From: Xanthomonas dyei
GTDB lineage: Bacteria; Pseudomonadota; Gammaproteobacteria; Xanthomonadales; Xanthomonadaceae
NCBI RefSeq assembly: GCF_002939865.1
Contig: NZ_MDEE01000001.1
Location: 1-64,000 of the forward strand
Length of the DNA: 64,000 nt
Direction: 5' to 3'
Under the pieces are notes generated by a model. It saw only the letters and a list, made by a program, of their open reading frames with translations, had not been told where the DNA came from and did not search any database. Made by a program: the position numbers and the translations under genes. Shown here piece by piece: positions 19,414 through 28,325 of this stretch (position 1 is the stretch's first letter; each line of letters begins with the position of its first letter).

Positions 19414-19729
19414 GGCCTTGAAACTAACAATTTAGAAGCTGCAAGCGCAAGTGGTGCGTTGCACAACCTGACACATATGTTCAGTGGGCAATGGTTGCGG
19501 TTCAGGTCGCTACGCCAGGCAGCCTCGACAGCCGCCAATTCAGAGTGACGTGCAGCATTGTCACAGAGCAGCGTCGTTCAGGTATTTGACACGCGATGAC
19601 ACAGTCTAAACACGCGTAAACTCTTGTCTTTGTTGGCAAAAATCATTTATGACGTTTCTGTGGTTTTGTCACATTAACGCAACTTTCACACCATAGCCTG
19701 CGCCCACTTTCTCAGGTCGCAAGGCATCT
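19414..19729. other. Gene-free promoter interval before the phosphate porin
   Basis: No coding region is seen. The right end holds PhoB-box-like repeats (see 19666-19694). The stretch is AT-richer than its surroundings, as expected for a regulated promoter. Confidence 0.6.
19666..19694 (+). promoter_or_regulatory. Putative PhoB boxes upstream of the porin
   Basis: Three 7-mers spaced 11 bp apart: TTGTCAC (19666), ACGCAAC (19677) and ACACCAT (19688). The 7-4-7 spacing and the GTCAC-like half-site fit the Pho box consensus CTGTCAT-N4-CTGTCAT; the second and third half-sites are weak. Confidence 0.5.
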
Positions 19730-20980
19730 ATGAAACTCGCTCCCACCCTGCTTGGTTCGGCCCTGTTGCTGGGACTGGCCGCACCCGCCGCGCATGCCGA
19801 AATCGCCATTGATGTCATTGGTGGCTCGGAGGTCTCGCTGGAAGGCCTGGTCCAGGCCGACGGCAACTGGTTCCACAACGATGTGCAGGACCTCAATGGT
19901 CCGATCGGTGCCAATGGCGACAATTCCGAATTCAGCATCCGTCGCGCCGAGCTGGTGCTCAAGGGCAAAGGCCCGGGCAACTTCGAATGGGTGGCCGGGT
20001 ACGACCCGAGCGTGCTGAAGGAAGTGACCATCCGCGGCACCACCATCCGCAGCACCGGCCGTTTTCTGGACAACAACGTCAAGTACAAGTTCGGCGGCAA
20101 CGCCAATAACTACCTGCAGATCGGTCAGTTCAAGCAGCCCAACAGCCTGGAAGAACTGTCCAGCACCAAGAACAACGATTTCGTATCCAAGGCGTCGGTG
20201 ACCAATACCTACGGCATCTCGCGCCGGCTGGGCGTGGCGTACGGCATGGGCGATAACAACTGGAGCGTGACTGCCAGTGCATTCGGCCGCGAGCTGACCC
20301 GTAACCAGGCCCATGGCAGTGGCTACGGTGCGCGCGGCACCTGGGCCCCGATCAACGAAAGCGGCAACGTGCTGCACTTCGGCCTGAGCTACCTGGGTTA
20401 CGACACCGATGACGACACCCTGCGCCTGCGCGCACGTCCGGACGCCGACCTCACCACCATCCGTCTGATCGACAGCGGCGCCATCACCAATGTGGATCGC
20501 GTGGGCGTGGCCGGTGCCGAAGCGATGTGGGTCACCGGGCCGTTCAAGCTGCAGAGCGAATATTTCCAGGAGAGCGCCAAGCGCATCGGCAACAACGCGC
20601 AGGATTACAAGAGCGACGGTTGGTACGTCAGCGGCGTGTGGAACATCACTGGCGAAACCTGGGGCTACAAGGCCGGCGTGCCGACCACCCCGCTGCCGAA
20701 CGAACCGGCATCGGGCCTGTGGCAGTTGGCCGTGCGCTACGACACCCTGGACCTCAACGATGGTCACCTGATCGCCAATGGCAACACTCCGTTCGTGGAC
20801 GGCGTGCTGGGCGGCAAGATGAACGTGTGGACCATCGGCGCCAACTGGTACTGGCGCTCCAACTTCAAGTTCGCGCTGGACTACGCGAAGGTGGAAAGCA
20901 CGCGTTACAGCAGCGCCACGCGCGGCCTGGTCGATGACAACCCGTCGATCATCGAGGCACGTGCGCAGTTCTATTGGTAA
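19730..20980 (+). CDS. oprO: Phosphate-selective porin (OprO/OprP family)
   Basis: A 416-residue outer-membrane beta-barrel with signal peptide MKLAPTLLGSALLLGLAAPAAHA and an aromatic C-terminus (ARAQFYW) typical of Bam substrates. Family features are EFSIRRAELVLKGK near residue 66, KYKFGGNANNYLQIGQFKQPNSLEE near 115-140, and the late ALDYAKVES strand. In pseudomonads OprP and OprO take up phosphate or polyphosphate under starvation. Its place directly before pstS with a Pho-box-like region supports the same job. It could equally be annotated as oprP; the two cannot be separated by motif. Confidence 0.9.
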   Translation: MKLAPTLLGSALLLGLAAPAAHAEIAIDVIGGSEVSLEGLVQADGNWFHNDVQDLNGPIGANGDNSEFSIRRAELVLKGKGPGNFEWVAGYDPSVLKEVTIRGTTIRSTGRFLDNNVKYKFGGNANNYLQIGQFKQPNSLEELSSTKNNDFVSKASVTNTYGISRRLGVAYGMGDNNWSVTASAFGRELTRNQAHGSGYGARGTWAPINESGNVLHFGLSYLGYDTDDDTLRLRARPDADLTTIRLIDSGAITNVDRVGVAGAEAMWVTGPFKLQSEYFQESAKRIGNNAQDYKSDGWYVSGVWNITGETWGYKAGVPTTPLPNEPASGLWQLAVRYDTLDLNDGHLIANGNTPFVDGVLGGKMNVWTIGANWYWRSNFKFALDYAKVESTRYSSATRGLVDDNPSIIEARAQFYW

Positions 20981-20996
20981 GCGTCTGCGTCCCTGT

Positions 20997-21030
20997 CCAC
21001 CGCGTGCGCTCGCCTGAGCGCACGCGGTGG
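20997..21030 (+). terminator. Large hairpin after the porin
   Basis: A perfect 15-bp GC-rich stem (20997-21011 with 21016-21030, loop GCCT), 17 bases after the porin stop. There is no T tract, so it may be an mRNA-stabilising or attenuating hairpin rather than a full terminator. Confidence 0.6.
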
Positions 21031-21083
21031 CAGGATTCGCGTCAACGTACTCCGGCGCGCGCTGGCATAACGCCATTTTATTT

Positions 21084-21112
21084 CTGTCATCTCTCCGACA
21101 CCTCACGGTCAT
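21084..21112 (+). promoter_or_regulatory. Putative PhoB boxes upstream of the first pstS
   Basis: CTGTCAT (21084-21090), CCGACAC (21095-21101) and CGGTCAT (21106-21112) are spaced exactly 11 bp apart. The first half-site is a perfect Pho-box match and the third differs at one position. Confidence 0.6.
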
Positions 21113-21177
21113 GCCCTTGCCCTGCAATGGCGCAACCGCGGGACGTCGTGATCCCCACCCTCTTCTGGAGCTGTTCC

Positions 21178-22197
21178 GTGACCCACTCCTTCAAAACCCG
21201 TCTGGCCGTCGGCGTGCTCGCCGCTTCGCTGGCACTGTGCGCCCAGGCGGCCGATGTCACCGGCGCCGGTGCGTCCTTCATCTACCCGGTGATGTCCAAG
21301 TGGTCGGCCGACTACAACGCCGCCACCAAGAAGCAGGTCAACTATCAATCGATCGGCTCGGGCGGCGGCATTGCCCAGATCAAGGCGGCCAGCGTGGACT
21401 TCGGTTCCTCCGACGCCCCGTTGAAGCCGGAAGAACTGGCCGCTGCCGGCCTGGCGCAGTTTCCGTCGGTGATCGGCGGCGTGGTGCCGGTGATCAACGT
21501 GGCCGGTATCGCACCGGGCGCGCTCAAGCTCGACGGCAAGACCCTGGGCGATATCTTCCTGGGCAAGGTCAGCACCTGGAACGATCCGGCCATTGCCGCG
21601 CTCAACCCGGGCGTGAAGCTCCCCGACGGCAAGATCACCGTGGTGCATCGCTCCGACGGCTCGGGCACCAGCTTCAACTTCACCAACTACCTGTCCAAGG
21701 TCAACCCGGACTGGAAGAGCAAGGTGGGCGAAGGCACCGCCGTGCAGTGGCCGAGCGGCATCGGCGGCAAGGGCAACGAAGGCGTGGCTGCCTATGTGAA
21801 GCAGATCAAGGGCGGCATCGGCTACGTCGAGCTGTCGTACGCGCTGCAGAACAAGATGGCCTACACTGCGATGAAGAACGCTGCCGGCAAGTTCGTGCAG
21901 CCGTCCGATGAAACCTTTGCTGCGGCGGCCAACAGCGCCGACTGGGGCAATAGCAAGGACTTCTACCTGGTCATGACCAATGCCGCCGGCGATAACGCCT
22001 GGCCGATCACTGCCACCAACTTCATCCTGGTGCAGAAGAAGCCGAAGAATGCCGCGGGCCTCAAGAACACGCTGGAGTTCTTCCGCTGGGTCTACAGCAA
22101 GGGCGATGCGCAGGCCAAGGCACTGGACTACGTGCCGCTGCCGGACAGCCTGGTGACGCAGATCGAAGGCTATTGGGCCAAGAACCTGCCGCGCTAA
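21178..22197 (+). CDS. pstS: Periplasmic phosphate-binding protein PstS (soluble type)
   Basis: A 339-residue solute-binding protein of the Pst phosphate ABC transporter. The start is a GTG at 21178, with GGAG 7 bases upstream. It gives a Sec signal peptide ending LALCAQAA followed by DVTGAGASFIYPV, the usual mature N-terminus. Phosphate-contacting segments are GAGASF, YQSIGSGGG, VDFGSSDAP and HRSDGSGTSFNFT. There is no lipobox cysteine at the cleavage site, so it should be freely periplasmic, unlike its neighbour. About two thirds of positions match the second PstS, so the pair arose by duplication. Confidence 0.95.
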   Translation: MTHSFKTRLAVGVLAASLALCAQAADVTGAGASFIYPVMSKWSADYNAATKKQVNYQSIGSGGGIAQIKAASVDFGSSDAPLKPEELAAAGLAQFPSVIGGVVPVINVAGIAPGALKLDGKTLGDIFLGKVSTWNDPAIAALNPGVKLPDGKITVVHRSDGSGTSFNFTNYLSKVNPDWKSKVGEGTAVQWPSGIGGKGNEGVAAYVKQIKGGIGYVELSYALQNKMAYTAMKNAAGKFVQPSDETFAAAANSADWGNSKDFYLVMTNAAGDNAWPITATNFILVQKKPKNAAGLKNTLEFFRWVYSKGDAQAKALDYVPLPDSLVTQIEGYWAKNLPR

Positions 22198-22211
22198 CCG
22201 CGTGCAGTGAC

Positions 22212-22245
22212 GCCGCCGCGTGCATCGCCAGGTGCACGCGGCGGC
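22212..22245 (+). terminator. Hairpin after first pstS
   Basis: A 13-bp perfect stem (22212-22224 with 22233-22245), 14 bases after the pstS stop, without a T tract. It probably protects or partly terminates the transcript. Confidence 0.55.
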
Positions 22246-22383
22246 CGTTGAAGACGCTGGTTGCGCGCGAGCACGGGCTTTGCGTGCATCCACCGGGCCC
22301 GGCTGACACCTGCGTGTCACGTTGACTGGCCACTCTCAGCACGACAGGAACGACGCCGTCTCTCTCCCCGGCGTCGGGACCGG

Positions 22384-22433
22384 GACGCGGATCCCGGGGG
22401 GTGCGATGCCCTCCGCGGTCCGCGTCTTTTTTT
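22384..22433 (+). terminator. Rho-independent terminator between the pstS genes
   Basis: An 8-bp stem GACGCGGA/TCCGCGTC (22384-22391 with 22419-22426), followed by TTTTTTT. Placed just before the next Pho box, it separates the two pstS transcription units. Confidence 0.8.
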
Positions 22434-22454
22434 GTGATGCCTCTCCAGAAGGCA

Positions 22455-22472
22455 CTGTCATGCGGGTGTAAC
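22455..22472 (+). promoter_or_regulatory. PhoB box upstream of the second pstS
   Basis: CTGTCAT-GCGG-GTGTAAC has the 7-4-7 layout of a Pho box. The first half-site is perfect and the second differs from CTGTAAC at one base. It lies 62 bases before the pstS ATG. Confidence 0.72.
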
Positions 22473-22533
22473 AAAAACATCATTTCATAGCGTGGTCTGC
22501 CGGACACCCGGCCAATCCAGCCTCGGAGCTTCC

Positions 22534-23625
22534 ATGAAACTGCAGTCGGCCAGCCTGACCGCCCTGTCCCTCACCATCGCCCTTGCCCTGGCTGCGTGTT
22601 CGCCCGGCAAGGACGCGCAGTCCGGCGATGCCGCCAAGGGCGCCCCCAGCGCAGGCGCCACCGCCAGCGACAGCAAGGCCGCGGAAATCTCCGGTGCCGG
22701 TGCGTCCTTCATTTACCCGCTCGTGTCCAAGTGGTCGGCCGACTACAACGCCGCCACCGGTAACAAGGTGAACTACCAGTCGATCGGTTCCGGCGGCGGC
22801 ATTGCCCAGATCAAGGCCGGCACGGTGGATTTCGGCTCGACCGACAAGCCGCTCGATAGCGCCGAGCTGCAACAGGCCGGCCTGGGCCAGTTCCCGTCCG
22901 CCATCGGCGGCGTGGTGCCGGTGGTCAATCTGGAAGGCATCGCGCCGGGCAAGCTGCGCCTGACCGGCGCGCTGCTGGGCGATATCTTCCTGGGCAAGGT
23001 CAGCATGTGGAACGACGCGGCGATTGTCGCGGCCAACCCGGGCGTGACCCTGCCGGCGACCAAGATCAATCTGGTGCACCGCTCGGACGGTTCGGGCACC
23101 ACCTTCAACTTCTCCAACTACCTGTCCAAGGTCAGCCCGGAGTGGAAGAGCAAGGTCGGCGAAGGCACCTCCGTGCAGTGGCCCGGTGGCGTCGGCGGCA
23201 AGGGCAACGAAGGCGTGGCCTCGTACGTGCAGCAGATCAAGGGGTCGATCGGCTACGTCGAGCTGGCCTACGCGCTGCAGAACAAGATGCAGTACACCTC
23301 GCTGCAGAATGCCGCCGGCCAGTGGGTCGAGCCGAATGCAGACAGCTTTGCCGCCGCTGCAGAGAGCGCCGACTGGGCCAATGCCAAGGACTTCAATCTG
23401 GTGATCACCAATGCGCCGGGCGAGAAGGCCTGGCCGATCACGGCCACCAACTTCATGCTGATGCACAAGCAGGCCAAGGATGCGGCGCGCAGCAAGGCGA
23501 CGCTGGACTTCTTCAAGTGGGCGCTGGAAAACGGCCAGGCCCAGGCCAGCGAGCTGCATTACGTGCCGCTGCCGCCTGAGCTGGTGAAGCAGATCGAAGC
23601 CTATTGGGGCAGCGAGTTCAAGTAA
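22534..23625 (+). CDS. pstS: Phosphate-binding lipoprotein PstS (second copy)
   Basis: A 363-residue PstS. The N-terminus ends in ALAAC, a lipobox, followed by about 35 residues rich in A, G, S, D and K that act as a tether before ISGAGASFIYPLV. Binding segments match the first copy (YQSIGSGGG, VDFGSTDKP, HRSDGSGTTFNFS). GGAG precedes the ATG by 7 bases. It has its own Pho box and heads the pstCAB-phoU run (112 bases to pstC). A membrane-tethered second receptor beside a soluble one suggests division of labour, which is inference. Confidence 0.94.
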   Translation: MKLQSASLTALSLTIALALAACSPGKDAQSGDAAKGAPSAGATASDSKAAEISGAGASFIYPLVSKWSADYNAATGNKVNYQSIGSGGGIAQIKAGTVDFGSTDKPLDSAELQQAGLGQFPSAIGGVVPVVNLEGIAPGKLRLTGALLGDIFLGKVSMWNDAAIVAANPGVTLPATKINLVHRSDGSGTTFNFSNYLSKVSPEWKSKVGEGTSVQWPGGVGGKGNEGVASYVQQIKGSIGYVELAYALQNKMQYTSLQNAAGQWVEPNADSFAAAAESADWANAKDFNLVITNAPGEKAWPITATNFMLMHKQAKDAARSKATLDFFKWALENGQAQASELHYVPLPPELVKQIEAYWGSEFK

Positions 23626-23737
23626 TGCCTGCATCCCGCCTGCACGGCGGGCTGCGCGGCGGTGAGGTGCCTGCGGGCGCCTCACCGTTCCTGATGTCTC
23701 ACGCTCCCGCCAATGCGCGGGTGACGAGTTCAATCGA

Positions 23738-24712
23738 ATGAATGCCACCGCCCTTCCCGAAGCGATGACCGCCCCCCGCGGCCGCGACCTGCGCGATGCG
23801 CGCGCCGATCGCCTGTTCAAGCTTGCGCTGGCCGCCACCGTCGTATTCGTCCTGTTGGCGCTCGGCAGCGCAGCGCTGTCGATGTTGTGGGGCGGACGCC
23901 ACGCACTGCAGATGCAGGGCCTGAGCTTTTTCTATTCCGCCGACTGGAATCCGGTCGAAAACAAGTACGGCGCGCTGGCGCCGATCTACGGCACCTTGGT
24001 CACCGCCCTGATCGCGATGGTGATTGCGGTGCCGGTGAGTTTTGGCATCGCCTTCTTTCTCACCGAAGTGGCGCCGCGCTGGTTGCGCGGGCCGGTAGGC
24101 ACGGCAATCGAATTGCTGGCCGGCATCCCGTCGATCATCTACGGCATGTGGGGCCTGTTCGTGCTGGTGCCGGTGATGACCGAGCACGTGACGCCGTGGC
24201 TCAACGATCACCTGGGCACGCTGCCGGTGATCGGCCCGTTATTCCAGGGCCCGCCGCTCGGCATCGGTTTGCTCACCGCAGGATTCGTGCTGGCGATCAT
24301 GGTGATCCCGTTTATCTCCTCGGTGATGCGCGAAGTGTTCCTGACGGTGCCGACGCGCCTCAAAGAATCGGCGTATGCGCTGGGCTCGACCAAGTGGGAA
24401 GTCAGCTGGGACATCGTGCTGCCGTACACGCGCTCGGCGGTAATCGGCGGGGTGTTTCTGGGCTTGGGACGCGCGTTGGGCGAAACCATGGCGGTGGCCT
24501 TTGTGGTCGGCAACACGGTGCGCCTGTCGCCGTCGCTGCTGGAGCCCGGCACCACCATCGCGGCATTGATCGCCAATGACTTCGGCGAGGCCACCGAAAC
24601 CTATCGCTCGGCCTTGCTGCTGCTGGGCTTTGTGTTGTTCATCGTGACCTTCATCGTGCTGGCGATCGCGCGCTTCATGCTGATGCAGCTGTCGCGTCGG
24701 GAGGGCAACTGA
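23738..24712 (+). CDS. pstC: Phosphate ABC transporter permease PstC
   Basis: A 324-residue inner-membrane permease with six main hydrophobic segments. It carries a long periplasmic insert typical of PstC and the EAA-type loop near residues 208-222 (RLKESAYALGSTKWE), followed by LGRALGETMAVAFVVGN. It pairs with PstA to form the channel. The stop (24710-24712) overlaps the pstA start at a single base. Confidence 0.96.
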   Translation: MNATALPEAMTAPRGRDLRDARADRLFKLALAATVVFVLLALGSAALSMLWGGRHALQMQGLSFFYSADWNPVENKYGALAPIYGTLVTALIAMVIAVPVSFGIAFFLTEVAPRWLRGPVGTAIELLAGIPSIIYGMWGLFVLVPVMTEHVTPWLNDHLGTLPVIGPLFQGPPLGIGLLTAGFVLAIMVIPFISSVMREVFLTVPTRLKESAYALGSTKWEVSWDIVLPYTRSAVIGGVFLGLGRALGETMAVAFVVGNTVRLSPSLLEPGTTIAALIANDFGEATETYRSALLLLGFVLFIVTFIVLAIARFMLMQLSRREGN

Positions 24713-25581
24713 TGTCTGCCTCTTCGGTCTCGCAATCGCTGTACAACCGGCGCCGCATCACCAATGTGGTGGCACTGTTGTTGTCGTGCATCACTGCGTT
24801 GTTCGGGCTGTTCTTCCTGGCCTGGATTCTGTGGACCTTGTTGTCCAAGGGCGTACCCGGCATCGATCTCAATCTGTTTACCAAGATGACGCCGCCGCCG
24901 ATGCAGGAAGGTGGCCTGCTCAACGCCTTCTTCGGCAGTGCGGTGATGTGCGGGCTGGCGCTGGCGATCGGCACGCCGTTGGGCGTGGCGGCCGGCACCT
25001 GGCTGGCCGAGTATGGCAATGCGCGCAAGGCCGGCATCGTGGTGCGCTTCGTCAACGACATCCTGTTGTCTGCGCCGTCGATCGTGCTGGGCCTGTTCGT
25101 CTACACCCTGTATGTGATGCAGACCGGCGGGCGGTTCTCTGCGTTTGCAGGCGCGTTGTCGCTGGCCTTCATCGTATTGCCGGTGGTGGTGCGTACCACC
25201 GACGAGATGCTGCGGCTGGTACCGGCGCAGATGCGCGAAGCGGCCTTGTCGCTGGGCATTCCGCAGTGGAAGGTCACCGTGCAGGTGCTGTACCGCGCGG
25301 CATCGGCCGGCATTCTCACCGGCGTGTTGCTGGCGCTGGCGCGCATCAGCGGCGAAACCGCACCGCTGCTGTTCACTGCATTCGGCAATCAATACTGGAA
25401 CAGCAACATCTTCCAACCGATGGCCAGCGTGCCGGTGATCATGAACCAGTTTGCAGGCAGCCCGTACGAATCCTGGCAGACCCTGGCCTGGTCCGGCGCA
25501 CTGGTGCTGACCGTGTTCGTGTTGTTGGTGAGCCTGGGCGCACGTGCGCTGCTGTTGCGTAACAAGATTTCCAATGACTGA
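24712..25581 (+). CDS. pstA: Phosphate ABC transporter permease PstA
   Basis: A 289-residue inner-membrane permease. The EAA loop reads [20 protein letters not shown] near residues 174-193, followed by [17 protein letters not shown], the PstA signature. It has about six membrane spans. The ATG overlaps the pstC stop by one base and the gene is followed closely by pstB. Confidence 0.96.
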   Translation: MSASSVSQSLYNRRRITNVVALLLSCITALFGLFFLAWILWTLLSKGVPGIDLNLFTKMTPPPMQEGGLLNAFFGSAVMCGLALAIGTPLGVAAGTWLAEYGNARKAGIVVRFVNDILLSAPSIVLGLFVYTLYVMQTGGRFSAFAGALSLAFIVLPVVVRTTDEMLRLVPAQMREAALSLGIPQWKVTVQVLYRAASAGILTGVLLALARISGETAPLLFTAFGNQYWNSNIFQPMASVPVIMNQFAGSPYESWQTLAWSGALVLTVFVLLVSLGARALLLRNKISND

Positions 25582-25603
25582 CCTTTCTTTCCGGACACCC
25601 GAC

Positions 25604-26434
25604 ATGAACGATCTCCAAAACGCCAAGCCGATGCATCGCATCGCTGTTCCGGCCGCCAAGGGGGCGCCGACGGCGCAGGCGCCGGTGAAGGTGGCCGCAC
25701 GCAATCTGGATTTCTATTACGACAAGTACCACGCGCTCAAAAGCATCGACATCGAGATTCCGGAAAAGCGCGTCACCGCGCTGATCGGCCCCTCCGGTTG
25801 CGGCAAGTCGACCCTGCTGCGCATCTTCAACCGTATCTATGCGCTGTACCCCAAGATGGAAGCGCGCGGCGAAGTGCTGCTGGATGGCGAAAACATCCTG
25901 TCGCCGAAGTATCCGATGAACCGCCTGCGCAGCAAGGTGGGCATGGTGTTTCAGAAGCCGGTGCCGTTTCCGATGACCATCTTCGAAAACGTCGCCTACG
26001 GCATCCGCCACCACGAAAAACTGTCCAAGCCCGACATGCAGAACCGCGTGGAACAGGCCTTGCGTCAGGGCGCATTGTGGGACGAGGTCAAGGACAAGCT
26101 GGGGCAAAGCGCGCTGGGCCTGTCTGGCGGCCAGCAGCAACGCTTGTGCATTGCGCGTGCAGTGGCGTTGCGGCCGGACGTGCTGCTGCTGGACGAACCC
26201 ACCTCGGCGCTGGATCCGATTTCCACCAGCCGGATCGAACAGTTGGTGGAAGAACTCAAGCGCGACTACACCATCGTGATCGTGACCCACAACATGCAGC
26301 AGGCCGCGCGCGTGTCCGATTACACCGCCTTCATGTATCTGGGCGATTTGATCGAGCACGACCGCACCGAAACGATTTTTTCCCAGCCGTCCAAGCAGCA
26401 GACCGAGGACTACATCACCGGCCGTTTTGGTTGA
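25604..26434 (+). CDS. pstB: Phosphate ABC transporter ATPase PstB
   Basis: A 276-residue ATPase with Walker [10 protein letters not shown], signature LSGGQQQR, Walker [13 protein letters not shown] and the switch histidine in VTHNMQQA. These power PstCA. ATG 25604 ([10 protein letters not shown]) is chosen; an ATG at 25574 overlapping the pstA stop and an internal ATG ([11 protein letters not shown]) are alternatives, since the conserved domain begins only at [10 protein letters not shown]. Confidence 0.96.
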   Translation: MNDLQNAKPMHRIAVPAAKGAPTAQAPVKVAARNLDFYYDKYHALKSIDIEIPEKRVTALIGPSGCGKSTLLRIFNRIYALYPKMEARGEVLLDGENILSPKYPMNRLRSKVGMVFQKPVPFPMTIFENVAYGIRHHEKLSKPDMQNRVEQALRQGALWDEVKDKLGQSALGLSGGQQQRLCIARAVALRPDVLLLDEPTSALDPISTSRIEQLVEELKRDYTIVIVTHNMQQAARVSDYTAFMYLGDLIEHDRTETIFSQPSKQQTEDYITGRFG

Positions 26435-26544
26435 TGTAAGGCGACGCACCGCAACGCCCGCACTGAAGCAGCTCCGTCGCCCTGCCCTGCACATCATTCG
26501 GCGCGGCTGACGGACATCCACCACTGCCACGAATCGAGATCACG

Positions 26545-27255
26545 ATGAACCAGCACCTCAACGACCATATCGTCAAAAGCTACGACGAGGAGCAGCACCG
26601 TCTTGTCGCCGAGATCGTGCGCATGGGCGACACGGCGGTGGCGCAGCTGGAAGCGGCGCTGGATGTGGTGGAGCGTCGCGACGACAACGCCGCGCATCGC
26701 ATCGTGGTCAACGACGAAGCGATCGATGCGCTGGAACACGCGATCAGCCACGACGTGATGCGTCTGGCGTTGCGCGGCCCGATGGCACGCGACCTGCGCG
26801 AAATCCTCGCCGGCCTGCGGATTCCTGCGGATATCGAACGCATCGGCGATTACGCGGCCAACGTGGCCAAGCGCTCGATCGCACTCAACTCCGCGCCGCC
26901 GCTGCCGCAGACGGTGGGCTTGCGCGCGCTGGGTCAGATGGCGGCCGATGCGGTACGCGAGGCCGTGCAGGCGTATCGCAACAAGGATGCCGATGCGGCG
27001 ATCCGTGTGCGCGACGAAGATGCACGCCTGGACGCGCAGTACACCGCGCTGTTCCGTGAGCTGCTGACCTACATGATGGAAGACCCGCGCAACATCACGC
27101 CGTGTACGCACCTGCTGTTCATGGCCAAGAACCTGGAACGCATCGGCGACCATGCGACCAACATTGCCGAGAACGTGTGGTTTTTGGTGCATGGCGAACA
27201 GCCGCTGCCGCCGCGCCTGAAGCGCGACGACACCAGCACCACCGGCGTGATCTGA
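26545..27255 (+). CDS. phoU: Phosphate signalling regulator PhoU
   Basis: A 236-residue all-helical protein with two PhoU repeats. Each holds the metal-binding E/D-x-x-x-D pattern: ILAGLRIPADIERIGDYAANVAK in repeat 1 and FMAKNLERIGDHATNIAENV in repeat 2. PhoU links Pst transport to PhoR and so represses the Pho regulon in phosphate-rich cells. phoB and phoR are not in the window. The gap of 110 bases to pstB holds no terminator. Confidence 0.96.
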   Translation: MNQHLNDHIVKSYDEEQHRLVAEIVRMGDTAVAQLEAALDVVERRDDNAAHRIVVNDEAIDALEHAISHDVMRLALRGPMARDLREILAGLRIPADIERIGDYAANVAKRSIALNSAPPLPQTVGLRALGQMAADAVREAVQAYRNKDADAAIRVRDEDARLDAQYTALFRELLTYMMEDPRNITPCTHLLFMAKNLERIGDHATNIAENVWFLVHGEQPLPPRLKRDDTSTTGVI

Positions 27256-27380
27256 TCGCCGTGGGGTACCGCCACGCGCTGTCGATAAGCAGCGAAAAGC
27301 TTCATTTAATTACGTATTCAGCTAAAAATCCCTACGGTGGGATTGCACACAGGCCGTTCCTGTGACGCAGGAGTACGCAG

Positions 27381-27753
27381 ATGAAACGTCTCATCGGATC
27401 TTTCATGGTTGTCTCGCTGCTGACCTCGGGTGCCGCCTTCGCCGCACCCCAGCAGCATGACGATCACGACCGCGACCGCATCGAGCAGCGTCACGACAAT
27501 CGCGGCCCGGACCGGCATGACGAGCATCGCAACGACAAGCACGACGATCGGCGCAGCGCATACCACGACGATCATCGCAACGATCGCCATGGCCCGCCCT
27601 TCCATCGCGGCGAGCGCCTGGCCCCGGACCATCGGGGCAGCCACGTTGCCGATTACCGCAAGCATCACCTCAAGCAACCGCCGCGTGGACAATCAATATG
27701 TACTGATTGCCATCGCGACCGGCCTGATTGCCAGCGTGGTCGGCGGGAGCTGA
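27381..27753 (+). pseudogene. RcnB-family protein, frameshifted near the C-terminus
   Basis: The first frame encodes a signal peptide (MKRLIGSFMVVSLLTSGAAFAA), a His/Asp/Arg-rich repeat region (HDEHRNDKHDDRR-like) and then DYRKHHLKQPPRG, the start of the RcnB core. The rest of the core, DNQYVLIAIATGLIASVVGGS and stop, is in the next frame (+1), beginning about 27686. The expected aromatic PPRGY-W linker is missing. A deletion of about 20 bases between copies of CGCGTGG would explain both the loss and the shift. Read without correction, frame 1 runs to 27899 with no family similarity. RcnB proteins are periplasmic and in E. coli affect Ni/Co homeostasis. Confidence 0.75.
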
Positions 27754-27781
27754 TTCCGAGGCATCCGTATTCATTAGGCAG

Positions 27782-27814
27782 GCCCGATCCGTGGCAACGC
27801 GGATCGGGCTTTTT
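27782..27814 (+). terminator. Rho-independent terminator after the RcnB-like gene
   Basis: A 10-bp perfect stem GCCCGATCCG/CGGATCGGGC (27782-27791 with 27800-27809), followed by TTTTT. Confidence 0.92.
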
Positions 27815-28000
27815 GTTGCGTGCGGTTGTGACTGTGGATGGCGGAATGAAGCAGGAGTGGCCTTTAGCGCATCCAACGAAAGCCGTGCAATACGGTTGAT
27901 CGATGCTGGTTTATCGGCGGGAACGCATGCGGACGAAGTTGTGACAGGCCACGCTCTGGTAGGGACGCGGCCTCCCCTTGGAGCAACTGACAACACTCTT

Positions 28001-28053
28001 GCGCTCACCTCCGGATGGGCGCCGCTGGTGCTCGGTGCGGCGTGTACCACGCG
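28001..28053 (+). repeat. Intergenic repeat, family A, copy 3
   Basis: GCGCTCACCTCCGGATGGGC, then GCCGCTGGTGCTCGGTGCGG and TACCACGCG. Same block order as 16346-16405. Confidence 0.6.
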
Positions 28054-28325
28054 CACTCCGGTTCTGTGCAGACCTTACACACCCTGCCGAGGACTACTCG
28101 CCCAGGCTTGGTCGCCGTTCTGAGCTATAGCGCCGGCCGTCATCGGCGCGTTGCCGTGCTGTCCATCCGCCTTGTCACTGCACAATCCACCGCTGCTGTC
28201 TCGACAGCATCGTGGCGATGACCGGCGATACTTTGCCTGCCGAGCAGATGCGCCAGACCGAAGACGCAGACACTGCGGGCGGGTGCACCGATCGGGCTCA
28301 GGGTGCGACCTGCTAGGCTATGCGG

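Larger units (their letters stand above)
22198..22454. other. Hairpin-rich interval between the two pstS genes
   Basis: Three stem-loops in a row: 22212-22245 (13 bp), 22351-22377 (about 8 bp) and 22384-22426 followed by seven T. No coding region. The spacing leaves room for a small RNA ending at the T run, but no promoter for one was identified. Confidence 0.6.
27754..28319. other. Gene-free interval
   Basis: After the terminator at 27782-27814 no coding region is supported. Family A repeat copy 3 is at 28001-28053. The remainder shows nothing recognisable. Confidence 0.55.

Noticed and set aside
22341-22433. Riboswitch or small RNA between the pstS genes
   Set aside because: The paired hairpins with a T run are better read as a terminator; no conserved aptamer core or clear promoter is visible. 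RNA-seq would settle it.
27728-28123. 131-codon frame after the RcnB-like gene
   Set aside because: It runs through the terminator at 27782-27814 and the family A repeat, with no ribosome site or known motif.
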